The translations under genes were made by a program, and so were the position numbers. Below, piece after piece: positions 24,531 to 34,619 of a DNA stretch of 64,000 nt; the stretch's first letter is position 1, and the number at the start of each line of letters is the position of its first letter. The notes under the pieces were generated by a model. The model ran no database searches, was not told where the DNA came from, and worked only from the letters and a program-made list of their open reading frames with translations. The stretch is from positions 50,347,336 to 50,411,335 of the forward strand of contig OZ026628.1 of assembly GCA_964020975.1 (NCBI GenBank). Direction: 5' to 3'. This stretch comes from Hermodice carunculata. Taxonomy: Eukaryota; Annelida; Polychaeta; Eunicida; Amphinomidae.

Positions 24531-25737
24531 TCTAGATCGTAGTGGAACTCAGCAAAGAATGCCCATGTTGAGATGAATTTAACAATAACAATATATCAAC
24601 AATTAAAATTTCAGTACAAAGAGGGTAAATGAAATTATTCACTTAGCTGTGATGATATTCCAATACTTATCAGACTGCAGGTAAATGCTAATCCCTGATG
24701 ATAGATTTTCCACAGATATTGTCCGACAGTTTTAAGTCCTATGGTAGATACCAAATAGTTTGGTCCAAATCGCACAGAGGCACAGTTTCCTCCCAAGGTG
24801 GTACACAGAACGCAGTGCCGGTACAAATTCCACAGAGGTACAGTTTGGTTAAAATGTGGTACAATTAAACAACAAAATTTACCAGTCTACTCAAAGGCAC
24901 TGTCCACACTGCACAGGTACAATGTATAAATAAGTATCTCCTTAGCAATGCCAATGCCTCACAGTTCCATTGGCTTGAAGTCACACAGCTTCTGTGAGAT
25001 CTTAGAATGCTCTTCTCCCAGTCATGCAGGCAGCTGCTTTATGTATCCAGGCTGAGAACTCTCACGAGTATTCTATAATTTTCTAATTAATTACACAACA
25101 TACCTGTCTGTGATCTTTCTAGATCACATCAGAACTTTTCCCTTTGGTACATCTGTGCCTGTATGGAGGTCACCACTTCAGCTTTTCATTGTTCACTATG
25201 ACACAGCAGGCCAACTCAGTGACCTGGTACACACTCAATGAATACAGTGATCTCTCCAAATCAAAACAAACAACCATAACACTGGTGCTGATGATTATCA
25301 GCATGGACAAAAATGTCACACTCCACTGTCAAGAGAATATACATTTGTTACCCATGAATGTACTGATACTATTCCTCTGTTTGCTCATTTATTTGGTCAT
25401 CAGTAGTCTCTGAATAACAAGATTTAATGTGGAGCTCCATACAACAAGAAACTGTATATATCAAGGTGGCACTGTGGAAGCATGTGCACTTTCCTCTATT
25501 TGGCGGCATTGTGGAAGCATGTGTACTTTCCTTTATTTAAGTGTCGATAATAATGACAAGCTGAACGTAAATTAGAGTACTTAGCACAGTTATAACAATA
25601 CAATATATCAACATGTTTCTTTGTTGTTTTTCGGCCAGATTATCTATTCCTTTCCATTTTCCATAACCCCAACAATAATATGTTTGAAGCTATTGTTAAA
25701 TATTTGCTCAAGTTTCTCTTAAACATATAATGTCATA
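24531..25737. other. Non-coding; local duplication at 25,468-25,538
   Basis: No gene recognised. A 34/37-bp tandem duplication (gtggaagcatgtgcactttc against gtggaagcatgtgtactttc) lies at 25,468-25,538. Weak internal reiteration of 'cagaggtacagttt' occurs near 24,775-24,850. Confidence 0.5.
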
Positions 25738-25905
25738 TTTTATCCCAGTAAATCTAGGCACATGGTAGAAGGCATCTGGAAGGAAAATCCTGATGTAGTT
25801 CTGGATGGTTCATCTATACACAGAGCTACTCAGTTTGAGCATTTGGGCAATACTGTTGGTCAAAGAGATTTAGTTGATAGTATCATAGAATATTTCCTTG
25901 CACTT
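25738..25905 (+). pseudogene. LINE reverse-transcriptase fragment
   Basis: The plus frame reads YPSKSRHMV, NPDVVLDGSSIHRATQF and EHLGNTVGQRD. This matches the region just after the RT palm of the minus-strand LINE at 26.6-31.6 kb (there NHSKSKHLV, IHKVNTF, EHLGNTVGK), so it is an older fragment from a related element in the opposite orientation. About 55 codons survive. Confidence 0.75.
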
Positions 25906-26089
25906 TATACGGTCCGTGGCATACAATATACAATTTACAATATAAAGCACAAGATTATATACACTTTATACATAAAAGAATCATATAAATGCACCAGAGA
26001 CTGTTTAAACTCATTAAGAACGGGGGTTATGGATATATGAAAGAGAAGAAACTTAAATGTGGGATATGCGGCAGCTGTCTTTATCATTT

Positions 26090-26570
26090 CACCTTAAATC
26101 AGATCAGGGCATTCTGTTTACCAGCAGGGATATCATTAATAGCATTCAATATTTCATCATGAGTTAAATGCACCTTCTCCTGAAGCCATGGCGAGGATCT
26201 GATTTTTCTATGAAACTGGTGAAATCACTGGTTTTCGACATCGTGCACGTTTTTATAATGATCGTAAGAGTCACTGGAAGAAATGTTGTTATGAATTTGA
26301 AATTTTTTCATATCAAGTAAATGATTTGAATTATTCCAAAACTATTTTCCACTTTTTGAGTAATCGTGGTCATCCTTTCTAATGGCTTGAGCTTTATATA
26401 AGCGCTTGTGCTTCCTTACAATTAGTTTAAATCTCTTACTCACCTTCAAATACAACCCTCTTAAATAGTTTTTTCTAGAATCTGCAAGAAACTTTTTCAA
26501 GATTCCACATGTTGTTTGATCGTTAAGCATTCATCCTTAAAACCTCTAACCTTTCTATGTGCACGTTTTT
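26090..26570 (-). pseudogene. Older LINE fragment, endonuclease-RT linker
   Basis: Minus strand: GFKDEC, then LKKFLADSRKNYLRG, FKLIVRKHKRLYKAQAIRK and, further on, LTHDEILNAINDIPAG. This basic linker leading into the first RT motif is typical of CR1/L2-like LINEs. It differs from the younger LINE, whose 3' tail abuts it at 26,579, so the young element probably inserted into this old one. Confidence 0.6.
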
Positions 26571-26835
26571 GTGACGGTTTACACACACACACACACATAC
26601 ATACATACGTATATATATATATCTTTATTCGTACACAGAAGGTACAATGTTGACTAGAATAAAAATACAATAAGTTTAACAGCCAAGCACAAATACAAGA
26701 GATGCTGATCATATTCTGGGCAAGGGGAGAACATGAGAATGCTGTCCCTTGGCCCAGCATACATGCATATAAATATCAATGAGCATATATTAGTGAGCCA
26801 TCATTAGCATCAATATAGAAATCATAATAAGTCAG

Positions 26836-29800
26836 CTAGGAAGTACATAATGTTTCAATTATTTCTTTTAGTTCTTGTCGCGTGAAAGGAGAGTTAAGCT
26901 TACCGTCGCGGGCAAGACACAGCTCCCTTATAACTCGAGCTGAATCAACTTTACACCTGTCCAAACAATATGGAATGGTATCATTTACATGATTAAGACA
27001 TTGACATAAATCCATATTTGTGAGATTACATCTATTTACTTGATACTTCGAACATATATAATTTAGTGAATTGCAAGTTGCCGATTGGCTTCCGTTGAAA
27101 CTGAGTTGTCCACAAACCTTTACAATATCATTAGTACTATTCATTATTTTCCAAAAAAATTTCAAGAAACGTTTATGTAGCTGACTCTCTATTGGGAAAT
27201 TAAAGGCAACAGATCATTATGACATCTATATGATATTTTCCATACAAACCGAACTGCTTTTCTCCATGCAATAAAGAAACGATCAACTTGTTTATTTGAG
27301 AAGTCCCAAAGTTGGCAGCCATACAGAGGCATGCAGTACGTTTTAAACAATTGATATCTAGAATCTGGAAAAGCCTTTCCAAATTCAGCCATCAAAATGT
27401 TTACATTTATTTGAAAGCTCCGTACACAATTTGCTATACTTTCTGTTGCACAATTTTTTCCTACTGTATTTCCTAGATGCTCAAATGTGTTTACTTTATG
27501 AATAGTAGAACCATCTTAAACAATGTCAGGGTATGTATTGCATGTGCTGGAGACCAAATGTTTTGATTTTGAATGATTGAATAACACGTCATAATCTTTT
27601 GCAAATTTTGAGCAGATTTTCAACATGTTTTTCATAGACATAGTTGTAGGAGCAAGGAGAACCACATCATCGGCATACGCCAAAGCCCCCACAAAATGAT
27701 GTCCAATATGGCAACCTAATCCAGAATACTTTAAATTCTTCAACAATTGGTCAACATATACTCCAAATAAGATAGGAGACAGAACACCCCCTTGTTTCAC
27801 ACCATTGGTACAGCCAAATGGTTTAGCCACCGCATCTCCCCATACGACGCTTACTCGTTGTTGGGTATACATATTAATTAGTAGTCTTGCAATCACAGGA
27901 CTAATGCCTCGATCTAAAAGGAGAGTAAATAATTTTATGTAATTGACCCTGTCAAAGGCTTTTGTTGCATCCAGGAAAACAAGCTGAACATCTGTTTCGT
28001 CTGAATTGTAATACTGGACACACTCATTCAATACATACGTGCATTGTGTGGTAGAACTCTCCCGTTTGAAGCCGAATTGTAACTCTGATGAATTTAATAC
28101 CTCAGTATTGTCAAACAAAATTACCCAGTCTAGTAACTTTCCTAGAATACTACCCAGGGCAATGCCTCTGCAATTTTCTGAGTCTGATAATGATTTATTC
28201 TTGTTTTTAGGAATCAAATTTAAGCTAACATTCAGGAAACCATCAGGTGCAAACCCGTGTCTTATCATTGTTGAAAACAAAAGAGACAAATAGATATTTA
28301 ATTTATCAGTTCCATGTACAATGTGGTCAGAATAATGTCCTTGGTCACCATCGTGTCTTCCCAATTTCAAGTGTTCAATGGCAGATTGAACACTTGAAAT
28401 AGGTACACAAAAGGATGAAAGAAAGTTATCACCACGTTTGATTTGGTTTTCAATTTTGCCATCAATCTGAGCTTTTAATCCTTCCATTTCTTTTAAGTCA
28501 AAGGACACGGAATTATACAGATTCTAATATTTTTCGGCAAACACATTTGCTATATCATGAGGGTCGGTCTCGTCATCAACAACACTTGCTCTGACCTTTG
28601 ATTTGTTTCTTATTTTCTTGACCACATTCCAAAAGTCATGACCACGATTTTCAGCCATTGCGTCCACCAGTTGATTGGCGGCACATATATCTTTATTGTT
28701 TTTGACAAATCGGATAGCATAATGATAGCGCAGACGTGTGCGATTTCGAATATCAAATATCAAACCGTTTCTGGGTGAATTATTGCTCTTCCAGATTTTG
28801 TGCCAAAATAATGATTGTTGTCTGTAGGGCTCTACATACTGATTCCATCCAGGCACTATCTTCACGTTATGCGTCAATGAATATGGAATATTTTCCTTTC
28901 CCGCATCAAGGCATGCCTTTATGATGTTGTTATGAAAAAGCTGAATATCGGGATCATGTTCTCTGCAAAAAAATCATTGCATTTTAATGCCCCCCATGGA
29001 ATGTTTATAACACTTAACTTATCATCAAGAGACTGTTGATACATCTCAATATTTGTCAGTGTGGCAGCGTGCCACAGTGGCTTGGATGGTCTCCTTTCTG
29101 AGATGTTATCTACATGATGAATACTAGGTAAACTTGCTACGAGCTTTACAGGTAAATGGTCCGACAAGTTATCACCCTCATCAATACACGAATATTCCAG
29201 TACGTGATCATACATGTTTTCAGATACAATAAAATGGTCTAACGCAGATTTATCTCCATTTATCTTACTTTCATAAGTGTAACTTATATTACTTTTTTCA
29301 TGAAAAAATACACATTTCAGATTTTCAGTCTTAATGAAAGATTTCATTTTGGTGGTGTTAAGTGAACCTTGACGGGAAAAAATCAGTATTCCAGTCGCCA
29401 CCAAGAATAATGGAATTCATGTCCAAGTCATGTAATTTGGAAGATATTTCATTCAGAATATCCTCAAATTCTATCAAATTATTACACTGTATGATCGAGT
29501 CACAAGGCATGTACACATTTACCATCATAATTTTGAAATTATCAATTTGGAATGAAATAGCAGATACTCTATTTGGTTTAAAATAATGGGCGTTATTTTG
29601 CATGATAGCGATTTTTTCCACAATATAGCACATCCACCGTATGGGCGGCCTGCAATTAGTTCACTCTCGTTCATACCTGAAACCCCATGCACATGCATAT
29701 GTGGTATGTGCTTCTGTAATAAATCAATCTGTCCACTAAAAAGCCAGTGTTCCTGCACAAAGATAATGTCATTTTTCTCAGACAGTTTATGAATGTATTC

Positions 29801-29857
29801 AAGCCTGCCGGCTCCATGGCCGTGAGAGTTATAAGTAACAATATTCAAGTGAGCCAT
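26836..29857 (-). pseudogene. LINE ORF2: APE endonuclease plus reverse transcriptase
   Basis: Starts MAHLNIVTYNSHGHG at 29,857. The endonuclease shows FVQEHWL (catalytic Glu), GRPYGGCAILW, VNVYMP, LGGDWNTDF and LSDHLPV (catalytic His). The linker follows, then RT with IPKNKNK, NCRGIALGS, LQFGFKRESST, VFLDATKAFDRV, NGVKQGGVLSPILFGVY and the active site AYADDVVLLAP near 27,670. A thumb region (FEHLGNTVGK, LYGCQLWDF) and C-terminal Cys-rich segment follow. Frame changes occur in the endonuclease (about 29,530-29,630 and 29,360-29,400) and linker (about 28,880-28,920); an in-frame TAG lies at 28,524-28,526, and a further stop follows the RT palm at 27,516. The RT palm itself is intact. Confidence 0.85.
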
Positions 29858-29900
29858 AATAATAAGTAGGTGTAAGATACTGTAGAACATGATTATTATA

Positions 29901-31516
29901 TTAGGGGAGAACCTCAAGACTTTGTTGCCTTGGAGGGACATACTTTCTTACTTTCACACCGACCGGCCAGAGAGACTCACAGAGAAGATCTCTAAACTGT
30001 GACACAGGTACTGTCAATTTAAACGATTTGAATTTAGCTTCAGGGTTGGATATGCCTTGAAGGTCTCGCACCTCGAAACCGTTTTCTGTCATATAAGCAC
30101 GCAGGTCTCCCGTCTCGGTGACAGGATCGACCCTATATATGAATAAGTCCCTATTGGGTTCCGGCGCGCCCCTGAATCGACTGCTTTGAGCTTTTGGCAT
30201 CCCCGTGATTGCATGATGCTGTTTATTCTCTTGGCGACGATGTTTTTTCAGCACAGCTGCTGGCAAACGAAATTCTTGGGAGTCCACTGTTCTATCCCCC
30301 CATACCGTCTTAGGGACTGCACTGAACCTCGAAAGAATTCATTATCACAAAGCACTGCTCCAGATCTATCCAAAGAGTTATCGAACATATGGGTGTCTCT
30401 TGATAGAGACCTGTCACTGTTGACATTCAGATTTCTACTGCTGCCTGATAACCCTGGTCTTGGTAAATTGTTGATCACATTTGGACTGCTGGCCCGAGCA
30501 CGTCCTCTGCCTCGCCCCCGGCCACGCCCACGATCGCGCTGACGCCAATGTCCAGGACCGTGCGATTGTTCTGGCCTTGCAGGTTGGGAGTTCACCTGGC
30601 TTGTTAAGAAATGGGGTGTGGTGTTATGTAAAGCATGCGCATCGTTACTGATTCGTAAAGTCGCTGCATCAGCTGAATTTATCTGAGGATTCAGTCTTGA
30701 TTTTTGAGTACCATTGACACGTATTTCAGGTACATTTTGGGTACAACCGGAATTATTGGTTTCATCTTTTTTGTCGGCAGGGTGAAGACCATGAGCTACA
30801 ACATTCGCGTAAGTGCGTGCATTTAAGCGATCCTTGAATTCAATGTTTTCACACACTAGTTTGTCTACAGTTAGTTGTAAATTATCCAGCCTTTCTTCAT
30901 ATTTGTTCAACCTGTCTACATATGAAATGGAATTCAGTTCCTCAGGACGGGACTTGGGGATCATACCAAGACTGAGCGCATCAATTAATATGCAGGGTGT
31001 CTCATCAGCTTTGTCAAGTTTTTGAAAAGCTTCATGAATATCTTTGGTATGTGCTTCACTTTCTAGACACGAAGAAGAGTCTTTACGGTTTTTCATTTCC
31101 CCTATTACTTTATTGCCACAATGGTTCCACAATGTCTCCTTCGCTGATATGATATCATCAAGTGTAAAAAAGCCTAGAATGGCTTTCTTCACATTTTCAA
31201 CTGTGCCACTTTGAAGACCAAATAAAGTATACGCTAGCAATGGTTGCACAATATGGTGACATTGTTCAGTTGGTCGCGTTTGACATGACACATGTTGTGT
31301 ATCCAAACCGACATCAGGATTGGTCATATCTGTGGTATTGGAATTGTCATTATTAGCAGTAACCGTCGTGTCTTTGGACTTAACTATTGTATTCTCATCG
31401 TCGTCCCGGGCCTGTTTGCAAGTCTTACATAGCCAAAGTTCTCCATAACAATGAACACTCCGTCCGTTCTTTTTTTCTGGACATGGAATGCCCTCCAGAC
31501 CTTCACATCGGGGCAT
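29901..31516 (-). pseudogene. LINE ORF1: zinc-finger, coiled coil, RNA-binding C-terminus
   Basis: I chose the ATG at 31,516 (MPRCEGLEGIPCPEKKNG); longer reading uses no ATG. Residues 1-40 hold a PHD-like Cys/His cluster (C, C, H, C, then LCKTCK), as in CR1 ORF1 proteins. About residues 190-230 form a coiled coil (NKYEERLDNLQLTVDKLVCE). A Gly/Arg-rich RGRGRGRGRGR patch (about residues 325-345) should bind nucleic acid. The first frame ends at 30,248; the last ~125 residues, with DLFIYRVDPVTETGDLRAYM and SFKLTVPVSQF, are in another frame from about 30,287. The switch falls at the G6 run near 30,300, a likely single-base slip. The protein would coat element RNA. Confidence 0.75.
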
Positions 31517-31779
31517 TATGTTTTTCACAGTTTGAAGGGTTAACGCAGACCCACTACAGACCAAAAGCTGTTCGACAGTTCAAATCATACAGCGAAAAAA
31601 TGAAGATAAAGTCTCTATTTGAAATACATTTCGTCTAAGTCAAATAATCAATCCATCTTGGTCCAGGTATCTTTGCATATCGATATGCCGAATTCTGGAA
31701 TTGGCTTTTTCGGACAAACCGCCAAAAAAATCGAATATATTTACCTCCGAGGTAAAAGCGTCCTGGTCACTAGTCACGT

Positions 31780-31815
31780 GTGTGTATGTATATACATATA
31801 TATATGTATATATGC

Positions 31816-31870
<55 letters not shown>
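31780..31870. repeat. (GT/AT)n microsatellite
   Basis: TGTGTATGTATATACATATA-type sequence passing into pure AT, at the 5' side of the LINE. Confidence 0.9.
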
Positions 31871-31871
<1 letters not shown>

Positions 31872-32493
31872 CAGTGTCATTTTTATGTAGTTTGGATATA
31901 TCATAATGAGAAGCAACCAGTGGGCTATATTTTTTTTCTAAAAACTGTTCCGCTACACCATTAACATTCTACAAGCATTCTTTGGGTCATGTGATGCTGG
32001 ATCACATGTGTTAAATTGCTTGCATTGCCTGAAAATTTCCGATTTCTTCATTCAGAAAGTCACATACTGATTGTTTTGCCATAAGATATTGCTAAAGTTC
32101 AGCATGGTTCCTACGCAATTTTTTCTGATATTTGTTTTTACTGTTGAACTTGCATCGCACTCACAAGTTCGGAGTCACGTGGGCTATCAGGTGTTTGACC
32201 AGACAGATCTGCTTTGACCATCACAACTCCCCCCCCCCACCCCTTCCCCCCCAAAAAAAACTGAGCAAGGCTAACAATTTGTTAGTCTCGCTCAGTTTCT
32301 TTTGTGACTAACGTTTACTTTTTTTCTAGGTGTCCTATGGTTTTGTATTGCGGTTTCGTCACTTGACCATTTGTCAAAACCTGCTCACCACTAACTTCTT
32401 GCTCTTTGGACAGTTTGCAGTGCAGGTAATTGCTTTTCACATTGAGGTTTTCTCACTTAACCCTTGGACATCACCAGTCACATTTTCTTGTTC
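31871..32493. other. Non-coding, no gene seen
   Basis: Contains a C-rich then A-rich tract (32,229-32,260) followed by the imperfect inverted repeat actgagc..aaggctaac / gttagtctcgctcagt (about 32,261-32,297), a small hairpin. No coding frame recognised. Confidence 0.45.
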
Positions 32494-32823
32494 TTATGAC
32501 AGTTTTGGGGTGGGCAATCGCTTTGTACTCTGGGTAGTATAGTTTGCAGTTTTTGAAAGGCCAGATTGTTCTTTCATACATTTAACCAAGTCATCTTGCT
32601 GTGTGGCTTGCAGTACACGTCCATTGATTCCTGGATCGACTAAAACATCTTTTGATTTTGAAAGCTTGGAAGCAATTTTGCTTTTAATTTTCAGAACCGA
32701 TAAAGCAAAAGAACTGATAATCCCGAAAACTTTTTCTGGTTGTGGGGACTGGCTAGAGAGGTATGACTGGTCATTTCCCGGTGCACCTTGCAGCAGGTGA
32801 GGTCGTTTCAATATAGCAGCCAT
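32494..32823 (-). CDS. Hypothetical 109-residue ORF, divergent to a THAP-like ORF
   Basis: ATG at 32,823, 109 codons, no recognisable domain; Ser/Lys/Gln-rich (SKIASKLSKSKDVL, QATQQDDLVKCMKEQ). Composition is balanced and less AT-driven than chance frames around it, so it may be a real exon or the 5' end of a transposon gene. It diverges from the THAP-like frame starting 88 bp away, which would allow a shared promoter. I cannot name it. Confidence 0.3.
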   Translation of the reverse strand: MAAILKRPHLLQGAPGNDQSYLSSQSPQPEKVFGIISSFALSVLKIKSKIASKLSKSKDVLVDPGINGRVLQATQQDDLVKCMKEQSGLSKTANYTTQSTKRLPTPKLS

Positions 32824-32910
32824 ATTGCGCCATAGTTAAAGTACAGGGAAATGGCATCGCAAAGTTGATCGTTATTTTCCAATGTACTACGGAAGTATTT
32901 ACAAGCTACA

Positions 32911-33174
32911 ATGACAGTCTACAATTGCAAAGTTCCTGACTGTAAGCTAGACACAAGAAAACTGGGTAAATTGGATGAATACCCCTGGATGCAAGGGGTT
33001 GCTTTCCACAGTTTTCCTCCAAAGAAAGATAGAAACGACGGTAGTGGTTGAATATGGTGGAAAGACCAGAATATTATGAACCACCAGGCAAGTTTGACAG
33101 AATTTGTTAAAGATATTTTGTTGGGGGTAAGGTGCGACACCAGAACACCCAGTGCCCACGTAATTTCCGTATAA
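32911..33174 (+). pseudogene. THAP-like zinc-finger fragment
   Basis: From the ATG at 32,911: MTVYNCKVPDCKLDTRK, then VAFHSFPPKKDRND, IWWKDQN and later SAHV. A C-x4-C start, a FHxFP block and a Trp about 15 residues on is the order of a THAP DNA-binding domain; the second Cys/His pair is poorly matched. An in-frame TGA at codon 47 separates FHSFPPKK from the Trp. THAP domains occur in host regulators and P-element-type transposases; which this is cannot be told. Confidence 0.45.
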
Positions 33175-33532
33175 CAACTGGACGATAGCAGAAAAACAAC
33201 ACACAACAAACCGATGGCAGAACTGTGTGAGACGGCCGACGATCAAGTGACCTACCCAGCAACGGAGAAAACCCAGTTGCCAAGTAGAAAGCGGGGGGTG
33301 TGATCGCTGTGTTGCAGTGAAAGCTCACAGTACTAGTTAATTTGGACCAAAGCTATTGTATAGCCTCTAAATACAGGATAAACAAATGTAAGTCAACAAA
33401 CTTTGGACTTAATAATTTATAGGATGTATCCACAGGGCGGTGTCAAAGTCTACTAGTTCAGAGAATCAGCATACAACAAAATGGATTGGGGAATTTTATC
33501 TGATCCGAGATGGGAAACTAAGCACAATTTTC

Positions 33533-33536
<4 letters not shown>
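33175..33536. other. Non-coding, no gene seen
   Basis: Short frame MAELCETADDQ... (about 33,214-33,302) may belong to the THAP-like gene but shows no motif. Confidence 0.35.
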
Positions 33537-33563
<27 letters not shown>

Positions 33564-34247
33564 TGTAAAGGGCTGATTAAATGCTGGTCACTCCAACTCT
33601 TCCGCCTTGCTGTTAATGATTACCAAGTTAGGCCTACTGCTAGTGCACAGTGTAAATGAGTGTGTGTTAGTGTTTGCATGAGTCACCAGAGGGCAGACAT
33701 GCATTGGTTTGAAGAAATGCCTACACATTCCTTTTTCTGCCACTAAGGGGCAGATAAGTTCCTCTTCCTCTCCCATGTGTTTCCATAACTGTGGCAGCAC
33801 AAATTACCTGTGGGATCAGGACCCTTTTTCGAGGTTTTTAAGGTGAGAACATGTGCAAATTTTCATTCATTGTGAAAGATGAACATCCTTGCTGAAGTCC
33901 AACAGGGTTTGTCATAACTCTGCCATGGAAGGATTTCAAGAATGAGACACCTGTTTGCCTCTGTGTACCAAGCCATGTGAATTCATGTGTAAGCATGTAA
34001 GCAACCAGCACACTCTAGGACAACTGGTGATTTATTTGTGGCCCTATCCTTACCTTCTCCACCCCAACCCAAACCCCCCCCCCCCCCGACAGCCCAGATC
34101 AACTTCTGATGTGATTGAAGCAAAGATGAGGTATTTGATGTGTAATTTGCAAAAGACAAACTTGCAAGATGATTAATTCATAAAACAACAAGCTACATAG
34201 CAACTGTGCCTACATGTCAATTGATGAACTAACTCATTACAAAGGTG

Positions 34248-34514
34248 ATTGGCTAATGAAATTACACAATGGAAGGGGATTGAATGAGAAAACCTGTGAG
34301 GTGATTGGCTAATGAAATTACACAATGCCCACTGATTGGATATAAAAATTGCAAGGTGATTGGTTCATGAAACTCCACACTGTTAAATGATTGGCTGAAA
34401 ACCCTGCAAGCTGATTGGTTGGAATAATTGCATGGTGATTGGTTGACTGATAACCTGCTACGTGGTGATTGGTTGAAATGGTGTGCACAGGGATCCCAGT
34501 GGGAAATATAAAAG
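34248..34514 (+). promoter_or_regulatory. LTR promoter: eight inverted CCAAT boxes and a TATA box
   Basis: ATTGG (CCAAT in reverse) occurs at 34,248, 34,304, 34,335, 34,359, 34,390, 34,414, 34,438 and 34,468, with most gaps 24 or 30-31 bp, followed by TATAAAAG at 34,507. This is a compact NF-Y-type array upstream of a core promoter; transcription should begin near 34,535-34,540. NF-Y binding is established for CCAAT boxes; its use here is inferred. Confidence 0.75.
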
Positions 34515-34619
34515 GAACAGGAAAAGCCATGACTGGGATGTTGGTCTTTGACAGCCGAAGAGCACACATCTTTTGGTGGGGATTAGACCCCAGAGGACCA
34601 GGTGGCCTTCCCATGAGGA

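Larger units (their letters stand above)
26579..31650 (-). mobile_element. CR1/L2-like LINE, nearly full length, minus strand
   Basis: About 5 kb with ORF1 (30,248-31,516 plus a C-terminal part to 29,901) and ORF2 (29,857 to about 26,836), then a 3' UTR with AATAAAG (26,623-26,629 on the reverse strand) and a simple-repeat tail of AT, TATG and GT steps ending at 26,579. Both ORFs carry a few frame breaks, so this copy is dead but not ancient. The 5' end lies between 31,600 and 31,770; no target duplication could be fixed because both sides are simple repeats. Confidence 0.85.

Noticed and set aside
33107-33328. Minus ORF resembling integrase 'FYLATGFSPL'
   Set aside because: Only about ten residues look alike, no other integrase motif is near, and the plus strand carries the better THAP-like frame.
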